A stretch of 64,000 bases of DNA from Halomonas sp. 25-S5 (GTDB lineage Bacteria > Pseudomonadota > Gammaproteobacteria > Pseudomonadales > Halomonadaceae): positions 1-64,000 of the forward strand of contig NZ_JARANV010000005.1 in assembly GCF_029889845.1 (NCBI RefSeq), read 5' to 3'. The notes beneath the pieces are model-generated. The model made no database searches. It worked only from the letters and a program-made list of their open reading frames with translations, and had not been told where the DNA came from. A program made the position numbers and the translations under genes. How positions within the stretch are numbered: the stretch's first letter is position 1; the number at the start of each line of letters is the position of its first letter. Shown piece by piece: positions 36,300 to 44,595 of this stretch.

Positions 36300-36932
36300 T
36301 CATTGTTGGCTATTGGGGGAAGAGGCGCCCTGCCTCAACTGTTCGCGCTGCTCGTCGCTCAGCAAATCGAGCATGGCGTTACGCATGCGTACCATCTCAC
36401 TTATCATCTCGCCCTGAAGCTCGGCCATCTGGCCATGAAGAGACTTCACCTCTTCGGGGTCGGGCGCCTCGGCGTGCATCTCTTCCATAAGCGCCATGCG
36501 CAGGTCCATCATTTGCCCCATGCGTTCGAACTGGGCGGGACGATGCTGCTGCATCAGTTCACGCATCTCGCTACGCTGCTCGGGGCCGAGTCCCTGCATC
36601 ATGCCGTAGCCCATCATCATGCAGGGGCCCATACCGCCCTGACCGTAGCCCATCATGCCGGGGCCCATACCGCCCTGACCATAGCCCATCATGCCGGGGC
36701 CCATACCGCCCTGGCCGTAGCCCATCATGCCGGGGCCCATGCCGCCCTGGCCGTAGCCCATCATGCCGGGGCCCATGCCGCCCTGACCGTAGCCCATCAT
36801 GCCGGGGCCCATGCCGCCCTGGCCGTAGCCCATGCCGCCTTGCTGCATGCCTTGAGCAGAGGCAGCGCCGCTTGCGGCGACCCCCATGCTGGCGGCCAGA
36901 ATGATGGCGAGAAACTGCTTGTTCTTGACCAT
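36300..36932 (-). CDS. Periplasmic Spy/CpxP-like protein with Met-Gly repeat region
   Basis: 210 residues from ATG at 36932. Signal peptide ending GAASA, then six 12-residue units of the type MGYGQGGMGPGM, then a helical C-terminal domain (GPEQRSEMRELMQQHRPAQF, MRMALMEE-like, LLSDEQREQLRQG). The helical part resembles the LTxxQ chaperone/metal-resistance family (Spy, CpxP, ZraP, CnrX-like). The Met-rich repeats are plausible Cu(I)/Ag(I) ligands like those in CopA/PcoA-type proteins. The sixth unit has Cys in place of Gly (GPCM). Divergent from the cupredoxin gene. Confidence 0.8.
   Translation of the reverse strand: MVKNKQFLAIILAASMGVAASGAASAQGMQQGGMGYGQGGMGPGMMGYGQGGMGPGMMGYGQGGMGPGMMGYGQGGMGPGMMGYGQGGMGPGMMGYGQGGMGPCMMMGYGMMQGLGPEQRSEMRELMQQHRPAQFERMGQMMDLRMALMEEMHAEAPDPEEVKSLHGQMAELQGEMISEMVRMRNAMLDLLSDEQREQLRQGASSPNSQQ
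36618..36833 (-). repeat. Six tandem 36-bp coding repeats
   Basis: Six in-frame 36-bp units encoding MGYGQGGMGPGM (last unit GPCM). The units are nearly identical at DNA level with a few synonymous C/T and A/G differences, so copy number may vary by slippage. Confidence 0.9.
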
Positions 36933-37143
36933 GGTATTTCCCCTCATCTTGCTGGTGGTAGAAAAGTCGTCTTCCCCGGTTGGGCAAGGCGTGGGCTAGC
37001 TTTCGCTATGAGCTTACAACCTATGGGTAGCCCCAATGTCAAGGCGTGAGATGAATTGACACTATTTTTTGCTGAGTTCAGCCTATTTTCAGGTTTATAC
37101 GTTACAAGTGAACCTTCCCGACTCGACTCAAAGAGGTCATATC

Positions 37144-37635
37144 ATGCGCAAGACACTGCTGGCTCTGGCACTGGGCCTGACCACGACGACTGCCTTCGCT
37201 GGCGCTGGGCACGGCGGCTCCAATGCCCTGGTTAGCGATGAAGACGTCGATCGCACCGTTCGGCTCGAGGCGGGTGACATGTGGTTCGACTCCGAGAATC
37301 TCGACATCGCGCCAGGCGACACCATCAAGTTCGAGATCGTCAACACCGGCAACCTCGAGCATGAATTCGTCATCGGCGATGCCCACGCACAGCAAGAGCA
37401 TCGCGAAATGATGCAGGCGATGACGGGAAGTGGCCACGGAGATGGCGGGAATGGTGGCCATGGCATGGCCGAGGGGGAGCAAGTTGCCAGCATGCCATCC
37501 GTGACCATCGCGCCGGGCGAGACGGCAGAACTCATCTGGACCGCCCCTCAGAACGTCGACGGCCTGGAGTACGCCTGCAACATCCCGGGGCACTACGAGG
37601 CCGGCATGTCCGGAAACATCGATCTCCAGGGATGA
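37144..37635 (+). CDS. Exported cupredoxin (plastocyanin-like) copper protein
   Basis: 163 residues from ATG at 37144 (RBS AAAGAGG). Signal peptide ending TTAFA. The cupredoxin barrel shows the type-1 copper ligand set: His in NLEHEFVIG, then Cys, His and Met in YACNIPGHYEAGM. A Gly/His/Met-rich insertion (GSGHGDGGNGGHGM) may offer more metal sites. Typical of CopC/PcoE-neighbouring cupredoxins in copper-resistance loci. It would bind or carry copper in the periplasm. Divergent from the Spy-like gene over about 210 bp containing a TTGACA at 37056. Confidence 0.9.
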   Translation: MRKTLLALALGLTTTTAFAGAGHGGSNALVSDEDVDRTVRLEAGDMWFDSENLDIAPGDTIKFEIVNTGNLEHEFVIGDAHAQQEHREMMQAMTGSGHGDGGNGGHGMAEGEQVASMPSVTIAPGETAELIWTAPQNVDGLEYACNIPGHYEAGMSGNIDLQG

Positions 37636-37644
37636 TTCTCCCGC

Positions 37645-37695
37645 ATGAAACTGTTGCTCCTCGAAGATGACGACCTGCTCTGGCGGGTTTCTTGA
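37645..37695 (+). pseudogene. N-terminal stub of an OmpR-type response regulator
   Basis: ATG at 37645 encodes MKLLLLEDDDLLWRVS then stop. MKLLLLEDDDLL is the standard receiver-domain start, with the acidic pocket, of CopR/QseB-like regulators of about 225 residues. It starts 9 bp after the cupredoxin gene, as an operon member would. Everything after residue 12 is gone, and no sensor kinase is found. Identification rests on a short motif. Confidence 0.6.
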
Positions 37696-37716
37696 CGGGC
37701 TTCGGTGAGAAAGGCC

Positions 37717-37747
37717 TTGACCCTTGGGTGACCCAAGGGTTCTAGGA
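37717..37747 (+). promoter_or_regulatory. MerR/CueR-type promoter-operator
   Basis: TTGACC (-35) is followed by the perfect dyad ACCCTTGGG-T-G-A-CCCAAGGGT (37720-37740) and a TCTAGG/CTAGGA -10 about 18-19 bp downstream. A long spacer with a dyad inside it is the signature of MerR-activated metal promoters. It would drive the small gene, APC permease and copper ATPase downstream. Confidence 0.75.
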
Positions 37748-37838
37748 TGAAACCAATAAGAGGGGGGGGGGATGTGCCCATCCGTCAGTGAGCGCAGGGT
37801 TCGAGTTATCTCTTGGTACCGCAAGGAGGTTGATACCC

Positions 37839-37997
37839 ATGAGCACTGTCACTTCGGCGTCTTCTGCACAGCACGAGACGGCTCGCGTCTTCCGCATGAA
37901 GACCAGGGAGCACCTCTGCCCGTTCGTCTCCCTGACCGAGAACCTGATCATGATGGCCATGGGCATCTGGATGCCCCTGAAACAGCTCGTCCTGTGA
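37839..37997 (+). CDS. Small protein ahead of the APC permease, unknown
   Basis: 52 residues from ATG at 37839 with an excellent AAGGAGG ribosome site. Sequence includes ETARVFRMKTREHLCPFVSL and a C-terminal hydrophobic, Met-rich segment (LIMMAMGIWMPLKQLVL). No known family. It follows the MerR-type promoter and precedes the permease by 16 bp, so it may be a co-expressed metal-responsive peptide or a leader. Confidence 0.55.
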   Translation: MSTVTSASSAQHETARVFRMKTREHLCPFVSLTENLIMMAMGIWMPLKQLVL

Positions 37998-38013
37998 TGA
38001 CAAGGAGATATGG

Positions 38014-39354
38014 ATGACCGACTCCACGGATCGAACTCCTGAGTACGAGGAAGGAAGCCTCACGCTAGTCGGTGCGATTGCCCTGGGCACAGGTGTGATG
38101 ATCGGGGCAGGCATCTTTGCCCTGACGGGACAGATGGCGGAGATGACGGGGCGCCTGTTCCCGCTGGCCTTCCTGTCGGCTGCCCTGATCGTCTCTTTCA
38201 GCGCCTATTCCTATGTCAAGATGTCACGTGCCTATCCGTCGGCAGGGGGCATCGGCATGTATCTGCAGAAAGCCTATGGCCCGACGCTCCCTACCGCCTT
38301 CCATGCGTTGCTGATGTATTTCTCCATGGTGATCGCCCAGAGCTTCCTGGCGAGAACCTTCGGCTCCTACACGCTCGAGCTTTTCGATGTGGAGAACAGG
38401 TCACTGCTTGTCCCCTCGTTGGGCGTTGCCCTGTTGCTTTCCGCGTTCCTGATCAACCTCTCTGCCAACAAGTGGATCCAGGGCGTTGCGTCAGTACTTG
38501 GCGTCATCAAGATCGGCGGCATCATCGTGTTCGGGGTGGTCGGTGTCCTGGTCGCCGACGCCTTGGAGATGGAGGCCTCGTCTTCGGCTCCTGAAGGGTC
38601 TCTTTCAGGCTTCCTGGGTGCGACCGCGTTGGGCATCCTGGCCTTCAAGGGCTTCACGACCATCACCAACAGCGGCTCGGAGATCCAGGATCCCCATCGC
38701 AACCTGGGCCGGGCGATCATGATCTCGATCGCCCTGTGTGTGGTGATCTATGCGCTGGTGGGCTTCGCTGTCGCCAGTAACCTGTCGCTCGGCGAGATCA
38801 TCGCGACGCAGGATTACTCGTTGGCAGCCGCCGCCCGGCCCGCGCTGGGGGAGGCCGCCGTCTGGTTCACCGTCATCCTGGCCATGCTGGCCACGGCAGG
38901 CGGCATCATCGCCAGCGTATTCGCGGTGTCGCGCATGCTGGCGATGCTGACCGAGATGAAGCTGGTGCCCCATCGCCATTTCCACATGCCGGGCAGCATC
39001 CAGAAACATACCCTGGTCTACACCATCGTGCTCGGCCTGCTGTTGACGGTGTTCTTCGATCTCAGCCGCATCGCGGCGCTTGGCATCATCTTCTATCTGA
39101 TCATGGATATGGCGATTCACTGGGGGGTCTATCGTCATCTTCGGCATGATGTCGGCGCCAACCCTGCCGTTCTGGTCGTCGCCCTATTGCTGGACGCGGT
39201 CGTCCTGGCGGGGTTCATATGGGTGAAGGCAACCACCGACCCGATGGTTCTCGTCGTTGCCGTTGCAGGGATGGCGCTCATCCTGATCGGCGAATTGTTT
39301 TTCCTGTCATCGCGTGAATCGTCGGACGATAACGGCCATTCGCATTCCCACTGA
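38014..39354 (+). CDS. APC-superfamily amino-acid-type permease in copper operon
   Basis: 446 residues with about twelve membrane segments. N-terminal APC signature GVMIGAGIFALTGQ (unwound TM1 substrate site) and the TM6-like GILAFKGFTTITNSGSEIQ-P region. The C-terminus ends in SSDDNGHSHSH, a short His-rich tail rarely seen in amino-acid permeases. Position between a MerR-type promoter and the copper ATPase suggests export or uptake linked to metal stress, for example movement of an amino acid or metal-chelating solute. Substrate unknown. Confidence 0.82.
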   Translation: MTDSTDRTPEYEEGSLTLVGAIALGTGVMIGAGIFALTGQMAEMTGRLFPLAFLSAALIVSFSAYSYVKMSRAYPSAGGIGMYLQKAYGPTLPTAFHALLMYFSMVIAQSFLARTFGSYTLELFDVENRSLLVPSLGVALLLSAFLINLSANKWIQGVASVLGVIKIGGIIVFGVVGVLVADALEMEASSSAPEGSLSGFLGATALGILAFKGFTTITNSGSEIQDPHRNLGRAIMISIALCVVIYALVGFAVASNLSLGEIIATQDYSLAAAARPALGEAAVWFTVILAMLATAGGIIASVFAVSRMLAMLTEMKLVPHRHFHMPGSIQKHTLVYTIVLGLLLTVFFDLSRIAALGIIFYLIMDMAIHWGVYRHLRHDVGANPAVLVVALLLDAVVLAGFIWVKATTDPMVLVVAVAGMALILIGELFFLSSRESSDDNGHSHSH

Positions 39355-39458
39355 CCTCCCCGGGAGTCGGCAGATGGACATCAAGAGCATCGGCATATCG
39401 ATCCACTGGGCCCGCCAGTCGCACCGACACCTGCCTTGGCAGACGGGGAGGGTGAGTG

Positions 39459-41774
39459 ATGTCTGATAACGCTTCCCACCGGGTGGTCAAGGATCCGGTC
39501 TGCGGCATGGATGTCGACCCGCACGAGACCGAGCACCGGGCCTCCCACGCCGACACGACCTGGTACTTCTGCTCCGCGACGTGCCGGGAGAAGTTCGAGG
39601 TCGACCCCGAGGCTTACCTGGGCGACACGCCAGCGGCCGAGCCGGCGCCGCCCGGCACGATATATACCTGTCCGATGCACCCCGAGATCCGCCAGGAGGG
39701 CCCCGGCGACTGTCCCATCTGCGGCATGGCGCTGGAACCCGAGACGGTCAGCGCCGATACCGGGCCTTCCGAAGAGCTGACGGACATGACGCGCCGCTTC
39801 TGGATCGGTCTTGCCCTCGCCCTGCCGGTGCTGGTGCTGGAGATGGGCGGTCATCTGGTCGGGCTCGATCACCTGATCGCCCCCCAGGTCTCGAACTGGA
39901 TCCAGCTGCTGCTCGCCACGCCGGTGGTGGCCTGGGCGGGCTGGCCCTTCTTCGTGCGCGGCTGGCGCTCCATCGTGCGCCGAAGCCTCAACATGTTCAC
40001 CCTGATCGCCATCGGTACCGGGGCGGCGCTGGTCTACAGCCTGCTGGCGACGATCGTGCCGGGCATCTTCCCCGCGACCTTCCGCCAGGCCGATGGCTCG
40101 GTGGCCGTCTACTTCGAGGCGTCGGCGGTGATCGTGGTGCTGGTGCTGCTGGGGCAGGTCCTGGAGCTGCGGGCCCGGGAGAAGACCTCCGGGGCGATCC
40201 GCGCCCTGCTCGACCTGGCCCCGGCCACCGCCCGGCGCCTCGACGATGACGGCCAGGAGGAGGAAGTCTCCCTCGACAAGGTCGAGGTCGGCGACCGCCT
40301 GCGCGTACGGCCTGGCGACAAGGTGCCGCTGGACGGCGAGGTGCTTGAGGGACGCTCCAACATCGACGAGTCGATGGTCACCGGCGAGCCGCTGGCGGTG
40401 CGCAAGGAGGCCGGCGATGGCGTGATCGGCGGCAGTATCAACGGCCAGGGCTCGTTCATCATGCGCGCCGACAAGGTGGGGCGCGACACCATGCTGTCGC
40501 AGATCGTGCAGATGGTGGCCAGCGCCCAGCGTAGCCGGGCGCCCATCCAGGGGCTGGCCGACAAGGTGGCCGGCGTCTTCGTGCCGGCGGTGATCCTGGT
40601 GGCCGTGGTGGCCTTCATTGCCTGGTCGCTGTGGGGGCCGGCGCCGCCCATGGCCTTCGGCCTGATCGCCGCGGTCAGCGTGCTGATCATCGCCTGCCCC
40701 TGCGCGCTGGGGCTGGCGACGCCGATGTCGATCATGGTGGGCGTGGGCCGCGGTGCCCAGGCCGGCGTACTGATCCGCGACGCCGAGGCGCTAGAGCGCC
40801 TGGAGAAGGTCGACACCGTGGTGGTCGACAAGACCGGCACCCTGACCGAAGGCAAGCCGCAAGTGACCGAACTGCGCCCGGCGGAAGGCGTCGACGAAAC
40901 AGAGCTGCTGCAGCTGGCCGCGGGGCTGGAGCGCGGCAGCGAACACCCCCTGGCGCAGGCGATCGTCGAGAAGGCCAGGGAGGTGGGCGTGACGCTCTCT
41001 GAGGCCACGGAATTCGACTCCCCCAACGGCAAGGGCGTGACCGGGCGGATTGACGGCCAGCGTATAGCGCTCGGCAATCGTCTGCTGATGGAGAGCGAGA
41101 AGGTGGCCCTGGCCGAACTGGAGGAGGAGGCCGAGCGGCTGCGGGGCGATGGCGCCACCGTGATCTTCGCCGCCGTGGACGGCCGCCTGGCGGGGCTGGT
41201 GGCCATCGCCGACCCGGTCAAGGAGACCACCGAGGCGGCCATCCGCGCCCTGCAGGCGGACGGTATCCGGGTCGTCATGCTGACCGGTGACAACCGCACC
41301 TCCGCCGAGGCGGTGGCGCGCCGCCTGGGCATCGACGAGGTCGAGGCCGAGGTGCTCCCCGAGGACAAGGGCCGCGTGGTGCAGCGCCTGCGTGATGAGG
41401 GGCGTGTGGTGGTAATGGCTGGCGACGGCGTCAACGACGCCCCCGCCCTGGCGACCGCCGACGTCGGCATCGCCATGGGCACCGGCACCGACGTGGCCAT
41501 CGAGAGCGCCGGCGTGACCCTGCTGCGTGGCGACCTCATGGGTATCGTTGAGGCGCACCGGCTGTCGCGGGCCACCATGCGCAACATCCGCCAGAATCTC
41601 TTCTTCGCCTTCGTCTACAACGCCGCGGGGGTGCCGATCGCCGCCGGCATCCTCTATCCCTTCACCGGCCTGCTGCTGTCGCCGATCATCGCCGCCGCGG
41701 CGATGTCGCTCTCCTCGGTCAGCGTGATCGCCAATGCCCTGCGACTGCGGATGGTGGCCCTGAAAACGGGATGA
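39459..41774 (+). CDS. copA: Copper-translocating P-type ATPase with N-terminal YHS and HMBD domains
   Basis: 771 residues from ATG at 39459 (RBS GGGGAGG); GTG at 39456 is adjacent. The N-terminus has a YHS/TRASH-like metal domain ([18 protein letters not shown]) and a heavy-metal-binding YTCPMHPEI...[10 protein letters not shown] motif, instead of CxxC HMA domains. Then come P1B features: TGEP in the actuator, membrane CPC motif ([11 protein letters not shown]), phosphorylation [12 protein letters not shown] motif [19 protein letters not shown], and closing helices [11 protein letters not shown] and [15 protein letters not shown], which fit Cu(I) exporters (P1B-1). It pumps copper from the cytoplasm. 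Probably activated from the MerR-type promoter at 37717. Confidence 0.94.
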   Translation: MSDNASHRVVKDPVCGMDVDPHETEHRASHADTTWYFCSATCREKFEVDPEAYLGDTPAAEPAPPGTIYTCPMHPEIRQEGPGDCPICGMALEPETVSADTGPSEELTDMTRRFWIGLALALPVLVLEMGGHLVGLDHLIAPQVSNWIQLLLATPVVAWAGWPFFVRGWRSIVRRSLNMFTLIAIGTGAALVYSLLATIVPGIFPATFRQADGSVAVYFEASAVIVVLVLLGQVLELRAREKTSGAIRALLDLAPATARRLDDDGQEEEVSLDKVEVGDRLRVRPGDKVPLDGEVLEGRSNIDESMVTGEPLAVRKEAGDGVIGGSINGQGSFIMRADKVGRDTMLSQIVQMVASAQRSRAPIQGLADKVAGVFVPAVILVAVVAFIAWSLWGPAPPMAFGLIAAVSVLIIACPCALGLATPMSIMVGVGRGAQAGVLIRDAEALERLEKVDTVVVDKTGTLTEGKPQVTELRPAEGVDETELLQLAAGLERGSEHPLAQAIVEKAREVGVTLSEATEFDSPNGKGVTGRIDGQRIALGNRLLMESEKVALAELEEEAERLRGDGATVIFAAVDGRLAGLVAIADPVKETTEAAIRALQADGIRVVMLTGDNRTSAEAVARRLGIDEVEAEVLPEDKGRVVQRLRDEGRVVVMAGDGVNDAPALATADVGIAMGTGTDVAIESAGVTLLRGDLMGIVEAHRLSRATMRNIRQNLFFAFVYNAAGVPIAAGILYPFTGLLLSPIIAAAAMSLSSVSVIANALRLRMVALKTG

Positions 41775-41989
41775 GGCCTCGCGGACGTCCGGCGCCGAGG
41801 CCCCGGGTAGCAGGATGTTCCCCCAGTGTTTCCCGCCACGCTGGGCCTTGGTCACGGCGGGAACTTCATGGCATGGGGGCGCGTTTTACCCCGCCGGCCA
41901 TTCCTGTCATCTTGTGAGCCGAATCCCGGGACGGAGCCGGTATCACGGGCCGGGCAGCGATATGGAGAGGGCTATGAGGGAGCACGGCA

Positions 41990-44365
41990 ATGCAGTCACG
42001 GATGGAGGCTGAAGAGGCCTTTCGCCAGCTGGCGGAGGGCCTCGGCCGGAGCGGGGCCCCCGACTTCTACGACACCCTGGTGGCGCGGCTCGCGACCATT
42101 CTGAAGGTCGACCATGTACTGGTGGCCCGGGTCACCGAGGATGCCATGGTCCGCACCCAGGCGGTCTGGTCGCATGGCCAGCCTCGACCGAACATCACCT
42201 ATCCGCTGGCGGGCACGCCCTGCGAGATCGTCGTGGTCGGCGAGGCGACTTGTCATTACGCGGAAGGCCTCCAGGCCCGCTTTCCCGACGATCGACTCCT
42301 GCGTCAACTGGGCGCGGTCAGCTACCTCGGCCTGCCGCTCCTTGCCGCGGACGAGACACCCTTGGGCCTGCTCGCGGTGCTCAAGAACACGCCCATGAAG
42401 GCCGCTGGCCTGGAGAAGGAGGTGCTGCGCATCGCCGCGGTCCAGGCCGGTGCCGAGCTGGGCCGCAGCCGGGCCGAGCTGGCGGTGAAGGAGAGCGAGC
42501 GTCGTCTCGACACCCTGCTCAATCACCTGCCCGGCATGGCGTATCGCTGCCTGAATGATCGCGACTGGACCATGAGGGTCGTCAGCCAGGGGGCACAAGC
42601 GCTGACGGGCTACCGGGCCGAGGAGCTGCAGGACAATCGGGTCACCAGCTATGCTGCGCTGATCCATCCCGCCGACCGAGAGCGGGTGTTCGAGGAGGTC
42701 CAGGCCGCCGTGGCACGCAGGGCGCCCTTTCGCGTGATCTATCGTCTGCACCATGCCGGGGGCGACACCCGCTGGATGTGGGAGCAGGGCCAGGGGGTCT
42801 TCGCTGCCGCCGGTGAGCTGCTCCATCTGGAGGGCTTCATCACCGACATCACCGAGCAGCATGAGGCGCAGCGTGTCCAGGAGGCGGTGATGCAGGTGGC
42901 CTCGACCGTCACCACCCGTATCGGCGACGACTACTTCCATCAGCTGGTCAGCACCCTGGTCGAGATCCTCGAGGCGGATGCCGGCTTCATTGCCTTGCTC
43001 GACTCCTCCCGGCCGGACGTCGACCCCCTGAGCGGTCGCGCGTCCGCGACCATGAGCATGGTCAGCGTGGTCGCGGAGGGGCAGCGGCTCGACAACTACG
43101 CCTATGCGCTGGCGGGCACCTCCTGCGAGCAGATCCTCGGCGAGCGGGAGGCCATGGTCCAGGACGGCAGCACCGCGCGGCTGCCGGGTGGGGCTGGAGT
43201 GGCCAGGGCCTGGATCGGCCGTCGCCTGGACAACGCCAAGGGCGAGCCGATCGGCGTCGTCATGGTGCTCTATTGCCGTCCGCTGGAGGCCAACGCCTTC
43301 GCTACCTCGGTGCTGCGTATCCTCTCCACCGGCGCCGCGGCCGAACTGGAACGGCGACGCGACCACCGTCGCATGCACCAGCTGGCCTATACCGACGGTA
43401 CCACCGGCCTGCCCAACCGGGTGCGCTTCATGGAGGAGCTCATGCGCCTGAGGCAGGAGGCCGAGAAGGGCCAGCATCCCCTGTTGCTGCTGCTCCTCGA
43501 CATCCGCCGCTTCAAGGAGATCAACGACCTCCACGGCCATCAGGTCGGCGACCAGCTGCTGTCGACCACGGCCGGGCGCCTGGCGCGTGCCATGGGGCCG
43601 CATGAGGTGCTGGCGCGGCTCTCCGGCGACGAGTTCGCGGTGCTGGTGCCGCAAGCGAAGGCGAGCGGGCTCGAGCAGAGCATCCGGCGGCTGCAGGCCG
43701 CCGTGAGCAGGCCCATCGAGCTCGGGCATCGCAGCTTCGTGCTCGAGGTCAGCATCGGCTCGGCCCGCTACCCGCGGGATGCCGTCACCCCCGGGGAGCT
43801 TTTCAAGTCCGCCAGCATCGCGCTCTATCACGCCAAGCAGCAGGATGGCGGGACCTGCCCCTTCGACGAATCGATGACCCGGGCGCTCCAGCGCCGCCAG
43901 CAGATGACGGAACGGCTGAGCGCGGCGATCAGCGGCCAGCGTCTCGAGCTCCACTTCCAGCCCCAGGTCGACCTACGCACCGGCGAGCTGGTGGGCGCCG
44001 AGGCGCTGTGTCGATGGCACGACGAGGCCTGGGGCTGGGTCAGCCCGGGGGAGTTCATCCCCCTGGCGGAGGAGCGCGGACTGATTCGACCGCTGGGCGA
44101 TTGGGTGCTGCAGGCGGCCTCCCGGCAGATGGCCGCCTGGCGGCGCGAGGGCATGGCCCTGCCCGGTCGGCTCTCCCTCAACGTCTCCGCCCAGCAATTC
44201 GTGGATCCGCAGCTGGCCGAGCATATCGCCACCCTGACTCGGGGCATCCCCGCCTCGGCCATCGGCCTGGAGCTCACCGAGAGCGATTTCATGCGCGACC
44301 CTGAGCAGGCCGTCGGCATCACCCATGCGCCGCGAGGCGGCGGGCTAGCGGCAGTGCCCCGGTAG
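41990..44365 (+). CDS. GAF-PAS-GAF-GGDEF protein with a truncated EAL domain
   Basis: 791 residues. Order: GAF (about 1-160), PAS/PAC (165-300, ending EGFITDITEQHEAQ), second GAF (300-455), GGDEF (about 465-620, SGDEF signature with first Gly replaced: RLSGDEFAVLV), then EAL from about 640 (EALCRW, GEFIPLAEERGLI, LSLNVSAQQF, LELTES). The EAL domain stops after about 145 residues: the normal DDFGTG(Y/H)S metal loop and the later KID and E motifs are absent, and the last 18 residues (GITHAPRGGGLAAVPR) are unlike the family. Phosphodiesterase activity is therefore very unlikely; the GGDEF part may still make cyclic-di-GMP. No operon partner. Confidence 0.85.
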   Translation: MQSRMEAEEAFRQLAEGLGRSGAPDFYDTLVARLATILKVDHVLVARVTEDAMVRTQAVWSHGQPRPNITYPLAGTPCEIVVVGEATCHYAEGLQARFPDDRLLRQLGAVSYLGLPLLAADETPLGLLAVLKNTPMKAAGLEKEVLRIAAVQAGAELGRSRAELAVKESERRLDTLLNHLPGMAYRCLNDRDWTMRVVSQGAQALTGYRAEELQDNRVTSYAALIHPADRERVFEEVQAAVARRAPFRVIYRLHHAGGDTRWMWEQGQGVFAAAGELLHLEGFITDITEQHEAQRVQEAVMQVASTVTTRIGDDYFHQLVSTLVEILEADAGFIALLDSSRPDVDPLSGRASATMSMVSVVAEGQRLDNYAYALAGTSCEQILGEREAMVQDGSTARLPGGAGVARAWIGRRLDNAKGEPIGVVMVLYCRPLEANAFATSVLRILSTGAAAELERRRDHRRMHQLAYTDGTTGLPNRVRFMEELMRLRQEAEKGQHPLLLLLLDIRRFKEINDLHGHQVGDQLLSTTAGRLARAMGPHEVLARLSGDEFAVLVPQAKASGLEQSIRRLQAAVSRPIELGHRSFVLEVSIGSARYPRDAVTPGELFKSASIALYHAKQQDGGTCPFDESMTRALQRRQQMTERLSAAISGQRLELHFQPQVDLRTGELVGAEALCRWHDEAWGWVSPGEFIPLAEERGLIRPLGDWVLQAASRQMAAWRREGMALPGRLSLNVSAQQFVDPQLAEHIATLTRGIPASAIGLELTESDFMRDPEQAVGITHAPRGGGLAAVPR

Positions 44366-44595
44366 TTCGCTTTGCGTCTTTTCCTGTCAGCGACCCCCGC
44401 CTCTCTGAACGCGACATCATTACCGTTATCACCTGGCCTCCCCCAGGCTGATAGGCCATTGTGACATGCCAGATCACGACACCAAGCGGTACCTTTTCGT
44501 ACGGACTTGCCTGATCGCGACAGCCAGACACCAGCGGGCGTGCGGATACCGACATAACAACAAAATGTGTACGACATCCGTACAGGAGTCCTGCC

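Noticed and set aside
36250..36300. Possible tRNA-like sequence (GCGGGATGGCTGAGAGG with GC-rich arm)
   Set aside because: No acceptor stem closure, anticodon arm or TTCRANY loop could be assembled.
36618..36833. 36-bp tandem repeats considered as a CRISPR array
   Set aside because: The units abut without spacers and are an in-frame coding repeat in a signal-peptide-bearing protein.
41775..41989. Hairpin GGCCTCG/CGAGGCC after the copper ATPase as a terminator
   Set aside because: The stem is short (7 bp) with a large loop and no T-run; not listed as a feature.
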